In this document: one piece after another, positions 12,101 through 20,943 of the stretch
Layout: each line of letters starts with the position of its first letter
Numbering within the stretch: the stretch's first letter is position 1
From: Gari tellinella
Lineage: Eukaryota > Mollusca > Bivalvia > Cardiida > Psammobiidae
Assembly: GCA_922989275.2 (NCBI GenBank)
Contig: OV277862.1
Span: forward strand, 40,945,786-41,009,785
Length of the DNA stretch: 64,000 nt
Reading direction: 5' to 3'
Program-made: the position numbers and the translations under genes
Notes under the pieces: model-generated
Seen by the model: only the letters and a program-made list of their open reading frames with translations
Told to the model about the DNA's origin: nothing
Database searches by the model: none

Positions 12101-15100
12101 ATGGATTCAAGATGTTTGCAAATGTAAGCACATCTCCATCCCTATAACGGCTCACTCCTTACATAATTGGTGGACATTTTGACAGAAAAAATATAATGAC
12201 GAGTGACAAACAGCCTTGAATCAAGTTCAAACGCGGCGTCTGATCTGGGTTCAAGCTTTTTGCAAATAGTCTTCATTTTCCTCCCTATATTGACTCACTC
12301 CGACAACGTACAAAATATTCGTCTGTCATTGAGTGTTGTTGTAGAGAGGAAATCGCTGTTCGGTTTGTAGCCTCCAATCTACTTCACTTACTTGCAGGCT
12401 GATGTTATCTCACCCTATGAGCGATTCTTCCATTCTGAAGGCGGATTTGACGCCAAGATGCACAGAGATGACCGAAAGAGCGTGCACAAAATAGGCTGTT
12501 CAGTCCATGACGAGGTACAGTAAAAACCTCTCTATTACCACAACTAGGAGGAAGGCTAATTGATTATATATACATGTAAAGGTGAAAGTTACCAGAAAGC
12601 TCTTAAGGAGCTTTCTGCTTTACTTTCGCCTGGCTTTAAGCCGGCATTTGTCTTGAACACATAATGGTTAACACTATTTTGTGGTTGTAATATATACTGA
12701 CACGAAAATGAAACTGTGCACTTGTTTAGGAATTAAAATTTCCATCTTTTTTTTTAAAGAAATACAGGCAAGTGTGGTATCAAAATGTTCGAAACTATTA
12801 TTTTTACACGATGCTTTATTTTTAACCAAATTCGTGACATTATAAATGCACTGTTAACGCTTGAATGAAGAAGATGTTAAAAGTAAAAGTTGCAAATCGG
12901 TATTGTTTCCTAAAGTTTTGAAAAAGAAAATGGATTTAAATCGGCATGTGTAATGTCCTCATCTTATACTGACCAATGCAATGAATCTCGAACGTCTTGA
13001 CCTGGCGTAACGTCTTATGACGTAAATTCGTCAACGTCAAATATATACCCTGACGTAATGGCTTGCTGGATCCTGACTGATCTCTAACGCTTCCATTTTG
13101 ACCGTTAAGATGTCGAAGGGTCATGATGGTATTTCGGTGGCAATCAAACTGCCCAGTGACGTCAGAGACGCTGACGTCGGATTAAAGGTGTTAAAGTGTC
13201 TGAATTCGTTCTTTTTCTTGAAGCCGTAGCAGCTTGTTAACGACTTTAATTCAAATGTACTGTGCTTTTATTATTGCAGAATCAGTGAAGAAATCGGTCA
13301 GTGAAAATACTTGTTGTACTTGTAAACATGTTGCACAGGCAGCACGTGCATAATATTGCATAATAGCCGTTGGTACGTTTGCATGACATCCAGGTGCTTT
13401 AATATTGGGTAAATTAGTGCAATGTGTGTAGAATTATTTTATCACTCATTATGCTAAAAATTATAATTCTAAACATAGTAGCGAAAAAGTTACACTCAAT
13501 ATAAAAGTGCACAGTTTCTTTTTCGTGTCAGTATAGAAGATTAGCTATGCATTCATTTCTCTATTTAGACTTTGCATTTAGCGGGGGCATGTACTCGTAG
13601 ATCTATATCTTTTAAAAGCAAGTTCTTGTTTTCTCAAAGATACATTCATGTAAAAATGCATGGAAACACAGAAATTCAGTTATTTGCAAACAGTTTGGAT
13701 CCTCAATTTTTCTTTTGTCAAAATACCTAAATTCTAAAATTTGAGAAATAGACGACAGTTTTTTTAAAAGTTGATGAGTTCATTGCGGTGAAGGGGTTGA
13801 TAGACTCTTATCTAAAACAAAGGTGACATACTTTAATCAGTATGAATGTTGGTAATTTACTGTTTGTAATTTTCAATGACGCCGTGCGATTAATTGCATG
13901 GTCTACGGATTTCTTTGCGATTTTACGACATCGTTGGCGACTCCTGGCCCGGCGCTGAAAGCGTTTAGGTTGAGTTTGAGTGCGTTCTCAAGCATTTGAT
14001 TGGTCAGATTTGAATCTAGGCTCAAATCTGACTAATCAATCATATGCTTGAGAACGATTTCAGACTCAGCTCAAACGCTTTATAAGCATGGACCCAGGTT
14101 ATGTTGTATATGTTATAACACTGTTTAAAAGCATTTTGTAACGCCCATTCAAGAAATGTCCAACCCCAATTGTTCTCATCGGCTTTTCATTGTCAAGTAA
14201 ATGAAAGGGAAACACATGTATTTGGTGTCTTATTGGGTGTATTTGTATTCACCAGTAATATTATGTTTGAAAGTTTACGACACAAACTTATGGATGGATG
14301 GATGCGTTGGGTTTTACGGCACTGCAACATAGAATATGTCATATTGCGCCGATGAATGATGAGCGATGATGAGATGAGATGATGATTTCAGGAAGATGAT
14401 TTCGTTTTGTCCAATTCATTGCAAAGCAGCGCATGGGACCAAACCCACCGACCTGCCTCCTTTTAGTTCATGCTCAAAGGATAGAAAGCTTTTGGGTTGA
14501 GTCTAGAGTAGTTCTCAAGCATTTGATTGGTCATATTTGAGCCTAGGCTCATTTCTGACCAATCAAATGCTTGAGATTGATATCAGACTCAAGTCAAAAG
14601 CTTTATGACCTTGGACCCTGTAGTGTATCACTGTACATGGCATGTGTATCATATTACATGCCTCTATGATAGCAGTACCACGGGCACTGCATGCAGACCG
14701 GGACTAGCCAGTAGACCGCTATAGAGATTAGACGTTATTAATAAATGTATAGTTAGCAGAACTTTGTCTCCGTTATTCATATACACCACAGAAAGCTTGG
14801 CGACGAGGATCGGGATCAAGACTGAATTATTAAAGTCTAGATGTGGATTAAATTCCGTTGATTGGTGCGAATTGGATTAAATTCCGTTTGGGACATTTAA
14901 AGTTGCTGCAACTTGGATTAAATTCCGTAATGGCAAAAGCACTTACAGTGCCGAGCATTGAGCCGTTTCAGCTCAATAGTGATCCATCCAGCCTAGCCAG
15001 CAGATGGGACAGGTGGATGAAATCGTTTAAATATTTCGTCGTGGGATCGGGCGTAAAGGACAAAACGCAAACGAGAGCGTTATTACTTCACCTTGTTGGT

Positions 15101-18100
15101 CAGGAGGTGCAGGAGATCTTTGAGACACTGGACGACACTGGGCTTGATAATGATTATGACACAGCAATCGAAAAATTAGACAATTATTTCAAACCCAAAA
15201 AGAACATTTCATTTGAGAGACACAAGTTTAATTCCGAAACTCAAGATCCGAAGGAATCTGTGCAGGACTATGCGACTAGACTCAAGAAAATGGCGATGTC
15301 CTGTGATTTCACAGACGTGAATGATAGGATCAGGGATCAAATAGTGGAAAAATGTTGTTCAACTATTTTGAGGAGGAAGTTTCTCTCCGAAAAAGAACTT
15401 ACTTTAGAAAGAGTTCTAGAACATTCCGCAACTTTCGAGCGAGCGCAGTTCAGTGCTCGGAAAATGGAAAATGACAGTAAAGTGGATAACGCAAATTACA
15501 GTGAAAATGCGCTCCGAATCCAAGGCCGACAAAGGAAACAATACAATCAGGAGTCGATCGAATGCTTTAGCTGTGGACGAAGAGGGCACAGATCAAAAGA
15601 CACTGCTTGCCCAGCTAAAAATGCAAAATGTCGAAAGTGTCAAAATCGGGGTCATTTTGCTGTTAAATGTAGGACTGTTAAAACAGCACCAGTGCAAAAG
15701 CACAAGCCTCACAGAAATGTACGCTCCCTACAAGAACCTGCCACAGAACCAGAGAACCCTGAAGACTTCATGTTTACAGTAAGGGACAAATTTGCTACAA
15801 CAAGAATAAATGTAGAGGTCGGAAACATCCCTCTAAATATGATTATAGATTCAGGGGCTACATGCAATGTGATTGATATTAACACATGGAAAATTCTCAA
15901 ATCGCAGTCGAATTTTGAGTGTCTTTCAAATCAACTGACAGACAAACAGATTTTCGCGTATGGCTCCAAATCGCCGCTAAAATTGGCAGGGATATTTAAA
16001 GCAAATATCAAAGGAAACGACAGGAAGGCAGAAAGCGTAGAATTCACCGTGCTTGACGGGAAAGGACAGTCCCTATTAGGGAAGAACACGGCGATAGCCT
16101 TGGATGTGTTAAGAGTAGGTCCGCAGATTTGCAACATTAGTAGTGATATCACAAACAAATACCCAGATTTGTTTTCTGGGATAGGAAAATTGAAGGAGTT
16201 CAAAATGCAAATTCCTATCGATGACAAGGTAACACCTGTTATACAACCTGTCAGACGGGTTCCCTACCATCTACGGGAAAGGTTAGAAGCCAAACTAGAC
16301 AGTCTCATACAGACGGACATAATAGAGAAGGTTGACACACCCAGCAGGTGGGTGTCGCCGGTTGTAATTGTGCCAAAAGAAAACGACATCCGTCTGTGCG
16401 TGGACATGAGACAGGCAAACATGGCCGTCCGACGAGTACATCACACGATACCTACAATAGACGACATTCTGCAGGAAATGAACGGTTCGAAAATATTCAG
16501 TAAATTGGATATTAAACACGCGTACCATCAGATCGAATTGGATGAGAGTTCCTTCAACGTTTGTGACTCATACAGGACAGTTTCGCTACAAAAGGCTTAT
16601 GTTTGGAGTGTCGTGTGCGAGCGAGATGTACCAAAAAGTGCTTCAGCAGATTCTTCAAGGCTGTCCTAACGCACAAAATATCATGGATGATATTATCGTC
16701 CACGGAGTATCACAAACGCAACATGACGAGTGCTTGGAAAATGTGCTTAAAGTATTGCAGGAAAAGGGGTTCACCCTTAATCGTGAAAAGTGTGCTTTCA
16801 ATATGCCTGAATTAGTGTTTATGGGAAATGTGGTCTCAAAGCACGGGGTCGGACCAACAAAAAGCAAAGTAGAAGACGTAATGGACGCCAGAGCGCCGCA
16901 AACCGCGTCCGAAGTCCGATCGTTTCTCGGTTTGGTCAATTTTAATGCACGCTACATACCGGATCTCGCAACGGTATCCGAACCGCTTCGGCGATTGACA
17001 CACAAGAATTGCACATTTAGATGGCAATCTGAGCAACAAAAGGCTTTTGATGAACTCAAGCGTAGACTTGCGAGCGCCGAAACGTTAGGGTTTTATGATA
17101 AAAACGCAAAAACGCAGGTAATATGCGATGCCTCTCCTGTAGGAATAGGCGCAGTCCTGTTACAGGAACAGAGCAAACAAATGCGCGTAATTTGTTATGC
17201 TAGTAGAAGCTTGTCAAAAACTGAACACAAACTTTCGCAAATTGAGCGCGAAGCATTGGCTATTGTATGGGGAGTAGAAAGGTTTCATGCATACCTGTAC
17301 GGTACAGAGTTTGAGCTGCTTACAGACTGTAAGCCGCTGCAATTCATTAAAGCCGTCTGCTCGCATTGAGAGATGGGTTTTACGCCTACAAAGTTACAAG
17401 TTCACAACGCGACACATTAAAGGTCTGGAAAATATCAGTGATTGTTTGAGTAGGCTGCTGAGAAAATCAAAAGAAAGTGAAAAGGAAACAAATGCATTCA
17501 TCTCAAGTCAAGATTACGTGAAATTTGTCGCCGTTAATGCGACACCGACAGCGCTTACTACGCGCGACATAGAAAAAGCGTCACGTTACGACACTGAAAT
17601 TTCAACACTTCGCGAATGCATCGCAAACAATCTGTGGCATAAACTGCCATATACCGAATACCTACCTATCCGAAACGAACTGACAACAATTGGTTTTTTG
17701 TTACTAAGGGGTACAAGAATTGTGGTACCTAGATCTTTGAGAGAGCAAATTTTAGAAATTGCTCACGAATCTCACCCCGGAATTGTGAGCATGAAACAAA
17801 ACCTAAGGCAGCATGTCTTTTGGCCGAATATTGACAAAGATATTGAAAAACACTGCAAAACGTGTTACGGTTGCCAATTGGTCTCGGTGCCTACAAGGCC
17901 CGAAGAAATGAAGCGTACGGAGTTTCCCAACGCAGCATGGGAACAGTTAGCAATAGATTGGTTAGGGCCTCTAGATTCAAAAGATTACATTTTAGTAGTG
18001 GTAGATTACTACAGTAGGTATATCGAACTTGGTCACAGTAAATCGCCTACGTCAGAAAGCGCCATGAAAATACTCCGAGGTATTTTCAGCAGACACGGTT

Positions 18101-20871
18101 ATCCGCTGTGCGTATACAGACAGACGGCGCGAGTTGCTTCACAAGTGACGTTTTTGAAACGTTCTTGTCTGATAACGGTATAAAGCACAGGCATACAACA
18201 CCGCTTTGGCCGAGTGCAAACGGTGAAGTTGAAAGACAAAACAGATCGTTACTTAAACGGATCAAAATCGCGCAAGCCGAAAAGCGCAATTGGAAATGCG
18301 AGCTGGATACATATTATCAATAAGGTTTGACCTGACGGTCATCACTTTCCGTCAGCTTTCGTTGGTACAATCGGTGGTACAATCGGGAGTTTCCGGATAC
18401 TTTATTGATATATACCTTAGCCGATACCAAAAGTCACTGTGTTGCAATAGCTGAATGGATAGCGTTAATGACTTGTTGTGGAAGGGTCATGGGTTCGATT
18501 CTCGGTACTGTTTTGTAAACTTCGGCTGTAAATATTTTTTAAATAGTAAAAAATTAAAAGTTTAGTATGCCTTAAACGATACTAAAATAAATCAGTCAGC
18601 AATTTATTTGAAAAACGGCCTGCTGCCTGATGCCTTTTGATGCTTGACGAAATACAAAAGTAACGCATAGTGCTTTCTGGGAGTGTTTTGCATAACGTGG
18701 TGTTCTTTGGACATGTTTTCTAGCCAAGTTTTTCCTAGGCAAGTAGCACTGTACTCTATTTCATACACATGTACATGCAATTGCATGAATGTCATGGTTT
18801 GCATGCGTCTATCCGCATTTTTAAAAAAAATACATGTACATATTCAATAAATAAAACAAAACTCTACCGGGGATCGAACCCAATACCCTTACCTTGGTAG
18901 CGCGGCGACCTTACCACTGAGCCATCACCGACTGTATTTATCTATAACCGATATCACTATTCCAGTTCGAGTCACCGTTGAATTGTCTATTCTCAATACA
19001 CTGTAGTTGTTTTCGGAAGCTAACGAATAACTTACGGGAAAAGACGGAATATGCATGAACCGTCAGGTCAAACCTTATCGACAATATCTGCTCATGTATC
19101 GGAGCGCGCCGCATTCCACTACGGGAGTGTCCCCAGCTGAACTTTTGTTCGGCAGAAAAATCAGGTCTAAATTGCCTTGTCTGCAAAATTACCGCGTCGA
19201 ATCAGAAGCGCGCGACCGCGACGCAGAGCAGAAAGAGAAGGGCAAATTGTATAGCGATAAAAGGCGCCACGCGAGTGATTCATTCATTCAAGTAGGGGAT
19301 ACAGTTTTGCTAAAAAAGCAAAAGAAAACTAAACTTGATACTAATTTTGACCCAAACCCTTACACGGTGCGCGAGAAAAACGGGAATTCGGTTATAATCG
19401 AGAGAGACGGCGTTCAGTACAAATGAAATGTAACCGCAGTAAAGAAATTTTCTCAGACAAAAAGTCATGAAAATGGACTGACATCGCCTTTGCAGACCAC
19501 ACGTCCCATAAAATATGACAAACCAGAGTTCAAGCGTGGCAGCAGATTAATCAAAGCACCTGGGAAATATTCTGATTTTGTGTGTAAATAGAAATTGACT
19601 GGTTTCACTTCAACCCAATGACCTTATCATGGAGCTGTTTAGATTAACGCCGTGGACAGACTCATACATTTTACTCGCAGACCAGGGATAATGGTGCATA
19701 AACAGACTTAACCCATTACTGAGCAGCATGTGTCAGTCTTGATTGTGATATTCTTTCACACTTTGTTTATACATTCAATTTAAGTCAGGACATGAAGACA
19801 TGGAATATGTCAAGCGAACGCTAAACTGCAGACGCTAATGGGTGATTAAAGACACTTCAGATATCATAAAGCACTTTACGATTTGTGAAATGCGAGTTGA
19901 CCTCAGGTCGCATGCTGAATCCGTCCCAGAGAGAGATATGGATTTAGTTTTAGAACTTGCATTGTATTTGCATTGTAGTTAGTGAAATATTTCGTAATGT
20001 TTAAAGCTCACTGATATACTACATTTTGAACTAGCAATGTTTATTACTGTTCTAATAAAGTTACAGTAACCAAATTATATTTTGAATTCACTGGTTATAA
20101 ATGCTTTAACATTTATATTAAAAAGCAAGGGAGAGATGTAGTGTATCACTGTACATGGCATGTGTATCATATTACATGCCTCTATGATAGCAGTACCACG
20201 GGCACTGCATGCAGACCGGGACTAGCCAGTAGACCGCTATAGAGATTAGACGTTATTAATAAATGTATAGTTAGCAGAACTTTGTCTCCGTTATTCATAT
20301 ACACCACAGACCCTGAGTGGGCTATATCGGTCTAACAAACAGAAACAATTCCCTTTGACACCAGGGGCCCGTTTCATAAAACTTCGTTTGACAATTGTTG
20401 TCGTAAGTTAGACTACAAAGGTCTCAATTATTATTTATTACTCTATCTAATCCTGTCTTGTGACATCTCTTTGGAATCGTCTTGAAAAGACGATTCCAAA
20501 GATATGTCACAAGACAGGATTAGATCGAGAAATAAGAAATTATTTGTATTTTAAATTTTTGACTTACGACCGTTTTGTCGTACGATGTTTTATGAAACAG
20601 GCCCCTGAACCACGACAAGACAGGAATGACTGTGGGGACAAACTTCTGTAAATGCGCCTTGGGTAAAACTGGTCAACACAAAACATTTATTTTCCAGGAA
20701 ATCCAGAGAGCAGTTCCATTGCTGTCTTCTTCCAACTATGGCCATCGCCTCTCAACAGTTCTCGAACCATTCTCACGAGATCACGTGCGTGTTAATCATG
20801 TGATCAAAGGGATCTACTACAAACGAGGCACGGGTCTACCGCCTATCCATGATATTTCAATTCAATTCTGA
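3085..20871 (+). CDS. Paralogue A: four-exon gene, CFAP90/C5orf49-like small protein (tentative)
   Basis: Four exons (3085-3171, 4731-4883, 12398-12514, 20698-20871) with GT-AG borders and phase-0 introns give a 176-aa protein. The N-terminus (GKRMSLYGMRNWSPAEKAG) is followed by a Trp-rich segment, a charged block ([18 protein letters not shown]) and a C-terminal block ([10 protein letters not shown], then HVRV and FYYKRG/IYYKRG). This pattern reminds me of the C5orf49/CFAP90 axonemal inner-microtubule proteins; the name is from memory and unconfirmed. Paralogue B, 24 kb downstream, has the same exon sizes and most of the same residues, so both look under selection. Introns 2 and 3 are swollen to 7.5 and 8.2 kb by mobile DNA. 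The C-terminus (HDISIQF) differs from B (HDILLKFGK). Further 5' exons cannot be excluded. Confidence 0.8.
3989..4160. mobile_element. TA-flanked MITE of pogo/mariner appearance
   Basis: Left end CAGTGAAGCTCGCTTATAAC and right end GGGGTTTCACGG are flanked by TA. Inside are repeated GGATATAACGAAAT words. Non-coding. Confidence 0.6.
4308..4470 (+). mobile_element. tRNA-derived SINE
   Basis: A tRNA-like head has an A-box-like GTGGTCGAGTTG and B box GGTTCGAATCC. It is followed by GCTGGCGTGCGGAAGGTCGG, a block that resembles the conserved central domain of mollusc SINEs (from memory). The acceptor stem does not fold as a real tRNA, so I do not call a tRNA gene. Confidence 0.65.
4731..4883 (+). CDS. 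Paralogue A exon 2 (51 codons)
   Basis: Begins after TTATACAG and ends CCATG|GTTAGC, phase 0. It encodes [12 protein letters not shown] through RRIKPTM, colinear with paralogue B exon 2 (also 153 bp). The donor is weaker than in B (GTTAGC versus GTAAAT). Confidence 0.88.
5291..6450 (-). repeat. Left arm: ~162-bp tandem array
   Basis: The landmark GGCAGCCATTACTGAAAATC recurs at about 5291, 5453, 5615, 5786 and 5952. The array resumes after the SINE (6395-6450). It is the reverse complement of the array at 8870-9430. Confidence 0.85.
6060..6394 (-). mobile_element. tRNA-derived SINE, minus strand
   Basis: Read on the minus strand, the head at 6394-6320 has A-box-like CAGTGGTAACGCG and B-box-like GAGTTCGATCC. 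The body matches a second copy at about 62290-62626 and a shorter one at 38403-38545. Array sequence continues on both sides, so it inserted into the left arm. Confidence 0.75.
6545..7886 (-). pseudogene. Decayed gene of a multi-copy invertebrate family with cysteine-rich tail
   Basis: Minus-strand translation, with several stops and frame changes, gives colinear fragments. From 7820 down: MIEILDGCAIIWVI, then DRYFNFRIKS, ARAGDEAIQRQKLQLHTP, LTTAENKVQVI, then APQLKSLSPSKEAF near 6920, and near 6720-6600 a Cys cluster starting MIKCGCATYTLC and ending FCGCHGEAPCQ. I recall repeat-associated invertebrate ORFs with an FDRY...SIK segment, a PQLKSLPPT...EAF segment and a CXC-like Cys tail. No search was run. 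Decay may extend upstream to about 8250, where I could not follow the frame. The gene lies between the arms of the 4.4-kb element and is its only candidate protein. Confidence 0.6.
7887..8869. other. Interior of 4.4-kb element, upstream part
   Basis: May hold the unrecognisable 5' part of the minus-strand pseudogene. Around 8455-8545 there is a minus-strand tRNA-like head (GAGTTTGATCCCCCGCTGG on the minus strand) related to the SINE at 6060-6394. No intact reading frame was found. Confidence 0.45.
8870..9430 (+). repeat. Right arm: ~162-bp tandem array
   Basis: The landmark GAGATTTTCAGTAATGGCTG recurs at 8920, 9082 and 9244, and in variant form near 9405 (spacing 162, 162, 161). It mirrors the left array. 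Confidence 0.88.
9555..10529. other. AT-rich intron sequence, nothing recognised
   Basis: No repeat boundary, exon or RNA gene was found up to the MITE at 10532. Confidence 0.45.
10532..10777 (+). mobile_element. TA-flanked MITE, CAGTGGAGAATC family, copy 1
   Basis: A 246-bp element with ends CAGTGGAGAATCTGTTATTC/GAATAACAGATTCTCCACTG between TA dinucleotides. The core hairpin is built on AAACAGTTTGGAGCC and GATCAGACGCC. Near-identical copies are at 11403-11648 (opposite strand) and, more diverged, 52603-52832. Confidence 0.9.
11020..11197. mobile_element. TTAA-ended MITE, family C
   Basis: Contains the hairpin CAAACAGTTTGAATCC ... CATCCAAACTGTTTG, followed by CAGACGAC words, and ends AAAAAGTTAA. 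The left limit is approximate. Related copies lie near 28500-28741, 33655-33849, 45960-46117 and 57279-57506. Confidence 0.6.
11403..11648 (-). mobile_element. TA-flanked MITE, CAGTGGAGAATC family, copy 2
   Basis: An inverted, nearly identical copy of 10532-10777, the two being only about 870 bp apart. TA lies on both sides. The apparent 115-aa and 83-aa ORFs here are products of the hairpin. Confidence 0.9.
11721..12358. mobile_element. TA-flanked MITE, CAGTGCTCCCTCC family, internally expanded
   Basis: Starts TA|CAGTACTCCCTCCCTACAAC and ends in GTTGTAGAGAGGAAATCGCT, matching 34892-35486 and 29230-29508. Its central hairpin unit has been tandemly triplicated (11881-12309). Confidence 0.75.
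11881..12309 (+). repeat. 143-bp tandem triplication
   Basis: TTGGTGGACATTTTGACAGA starts at 11881, 12024 and 12167, exactly 143 bp apart. Each unit has one CAAACAGCTT...CAAGCTGTTTG hairpin. Confidence 0.9.
12398..12514 (+). CDS. Paralogue A exon 3 (39 codons)
   Basis: Acceptor CTTGCAG|GCT, then ADVISPYERF through GCSVHDE, ending GAG|GTACAG, phase 0. It has the same length as paralogue B exon 3 with 31 of 39 residues shared by eye. The donor GT overlaps the TA target of a MITE that begins at 12518. Confidence 0.9.
12697..13531. mobile_element. 835-bp TA-flanked inverted-repeat element
   Basis: Ends are CTGACACGAAAATGAAACTG and the reverse complement of CTGACACGAAAAAGAAACTG, flanked by TA. 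There is no long ORF. The interior holds a cluster of TGACGT words (13016-13180). Probably a non-autonomous mariner-type element. Confidence 0.75.
13016..13180. promoter_or_regulatory. Cluster of CRE-like TGACGT words
   Basis: GACGT or its complement occurs about six times, including TGACGTCA near 13155 and a second TGACGTC about 13 bp later, all inside the 835-bp element. Regulatory role is speculative. Confidence 0.3.
13943..14099. mobile_element. Foldback element
   Basis: Arms built on TTCTCAAGCATTTGATTGG and its complement, with AAGCG...CGCTTT at the ends. A second related foldback is at about 14490-14618 and continues after the LTR element. Confidence 0.7.
14280..14360 (+). mobile_element. 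SINE fragment
   Basis: GGGTTTTACGGCACTGCAAC ... GTCATATTGCGCC resembles a conserved tail of mollusc SINEs (from memory). No head is visible. Confidence 0.4.
14490..14618. mobile_element. Foldback element used as LTR-element target
   Basis: Arms TTCTCAAGCATTTGATTGG and CCAATCAAATGCTTGAG. Its right edge (CCTTGGACCC) is interrupted by the LTR retrotransposon, and the target GACCC is repeated at 20309-20313. Confidence 0.7.
14619..14790 (+). repeat. 5' LTR
   Basis: TGTAGTGTATCACTG ... ATACACCACA, with TG...CA ends and AATAAA at 14740-14745. A candidate primer-binding site (TGGCGACGAGGATCGGG) starts at 14798, but I could not match it to a specific tRNA. Confidence 0.95.
14844..14928 (+). repeat. 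Three 15-bp direct repeats before gag
   Basis: TGGATTAAATTCCGT occurs at 14844-14858, 14873-14887 and 14914-14928. The last copy ends one base before the likely gag ATG (14930). Confidence 0.9.
14930..19591 (+). pseudogene. Broken gag-pol of the LTR retrotransposon
   Basis: The preferred start is the ATG at 14930; the ATG at 14858 lies in the leader repeats. Gag ends in two zinc knuckles (CX2CX4HX6C from 15563 and CX2CX4HX4C from 15629). Next come protease (DSGA near 15848), RT (LDIKHAYHQIELDE near 16510; MDD at 16683-16691), RNase H (CDASPVGIGAVLL near 17123) and integrase (HHCC motif to about 17880; DWLG near 17956). Lesions: a frame change near 16545, a small deletion with frame change near 17350, a frame change near 18110, the insertion 18315-19083, and a stop at 19424-19426 after which the frame stays open to 19591. 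The protein cannot be made intact. Confidence 0.92.
18315..19083. mobile_element. 769-bp inverted-repeat element with two inward tRNA-like promoters, inside integrase
   Basis: Termini TATCAATAAGGTTTGACCTG and the complement of TGTCGATAAGGTTTGACCTG are flanked by ATAT (18311-18314, 19084-19087). The reading frame on the two sides is in register once the insert and one ATAT are subtracted. The left arm has a plus-strand tRNA-like head (A-box-like TAGCTGAATGG, B box GGTTCGATTC, about 18440-18510). The right arm has a minus-strand one (TGGCTCAGTGGTAAGG, GGTTCGATCCCC, about 18865-18935). No long ORF. Confidence 0.8.
20137..20308 (+). repeat. 3' LTR
   Basis: Identical to the 5' LTR at every base. 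AATAAA at 20258-20263 could polyadenylate element transcripts, or prematurely end paralogue A transcripts in intron 3. Confidence 0.95.
20362..20607. mobile_element. Foldback MITE, CAGGGGCCCGTTTCATAAAA family
   Basis: Ends CAGGGGCCCGTTTCATAAAA / TTTTATGAAACAGGCCCCTG, with inner arms around GACATCTCTTTGGAATCGTC. A copy is at 61181-61427 and a relative at 58817-59010. It ends 90 bp before exon 4. Confidence 0.85.
20698..20871 (+). CDS. Paralogue A exon 4 (57 codons and stop)
   Basis: Acceptor TTTTCCAG|GAA. Encodes [19 protein letters not shown] to HDISIQF and TGA. The first 50 or so residues match paralogue B closely; the tail diverges. Confidence 0.9.
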   Translation, partial: EIQRAVPLLSSSNYGHRLSTVLEPFSRDHVRVNHVIKGIYYKRGTGLPPIHDISIQF

Positions 20872-20937
20872 AATTGAAATAATATAAATATTCTAAAATC
20901 CTTTGAACTGTTGGTGATTTATGTAAAAGTTCTAATT

Positions 20938-20943
20938 AATAAA
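20938..20943 (+). terminator. Candidate polyadenylation signal, paralogue A
   Basis: AATAAA 67 bp after the stop codon. Only the hexamer supports it. Confidence 0.5.

Larger units (their letters stand above)
12518..13555. mobile_element. MITE inserted in a splice donor, itself interrupted
   Basis: From TA at 12516-12517 it reads CAGTAAAAACCTCTCTATTA, the terminus of the 47481-47685 family, with the usual AGAAAGCTC/GAGCTTTCT hairpin near 12595. The far end is split at GTAATA by the 12697-13531 element. The right limit is decayed and approximate. Confidence 0.7.
14619..20308 (+). mobile_element. Ty3/Gypsy LTR retrotransposon, Steamer-like in size and layout
   Basis: Two 172-bp LTRs (14619-14790, 20137-20308) are identical over all 172 bases, and GACCC is duplicated on both sides. 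A purine tract (AAAAGCAAGGGAGAGA) ends directly before the 3' LTR. Without the nested insertion the unit is 4.9 kb. One gag-pol frame with PR-RT-RNaseH-IN order and ~170-bp LTRs fits the Steamer/Mag-type bivalve elements as I know them. The copy is defective (see gag-pol). It sits in intron 3 of paralogue A, sense to the gene. Confidence 0.93.
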
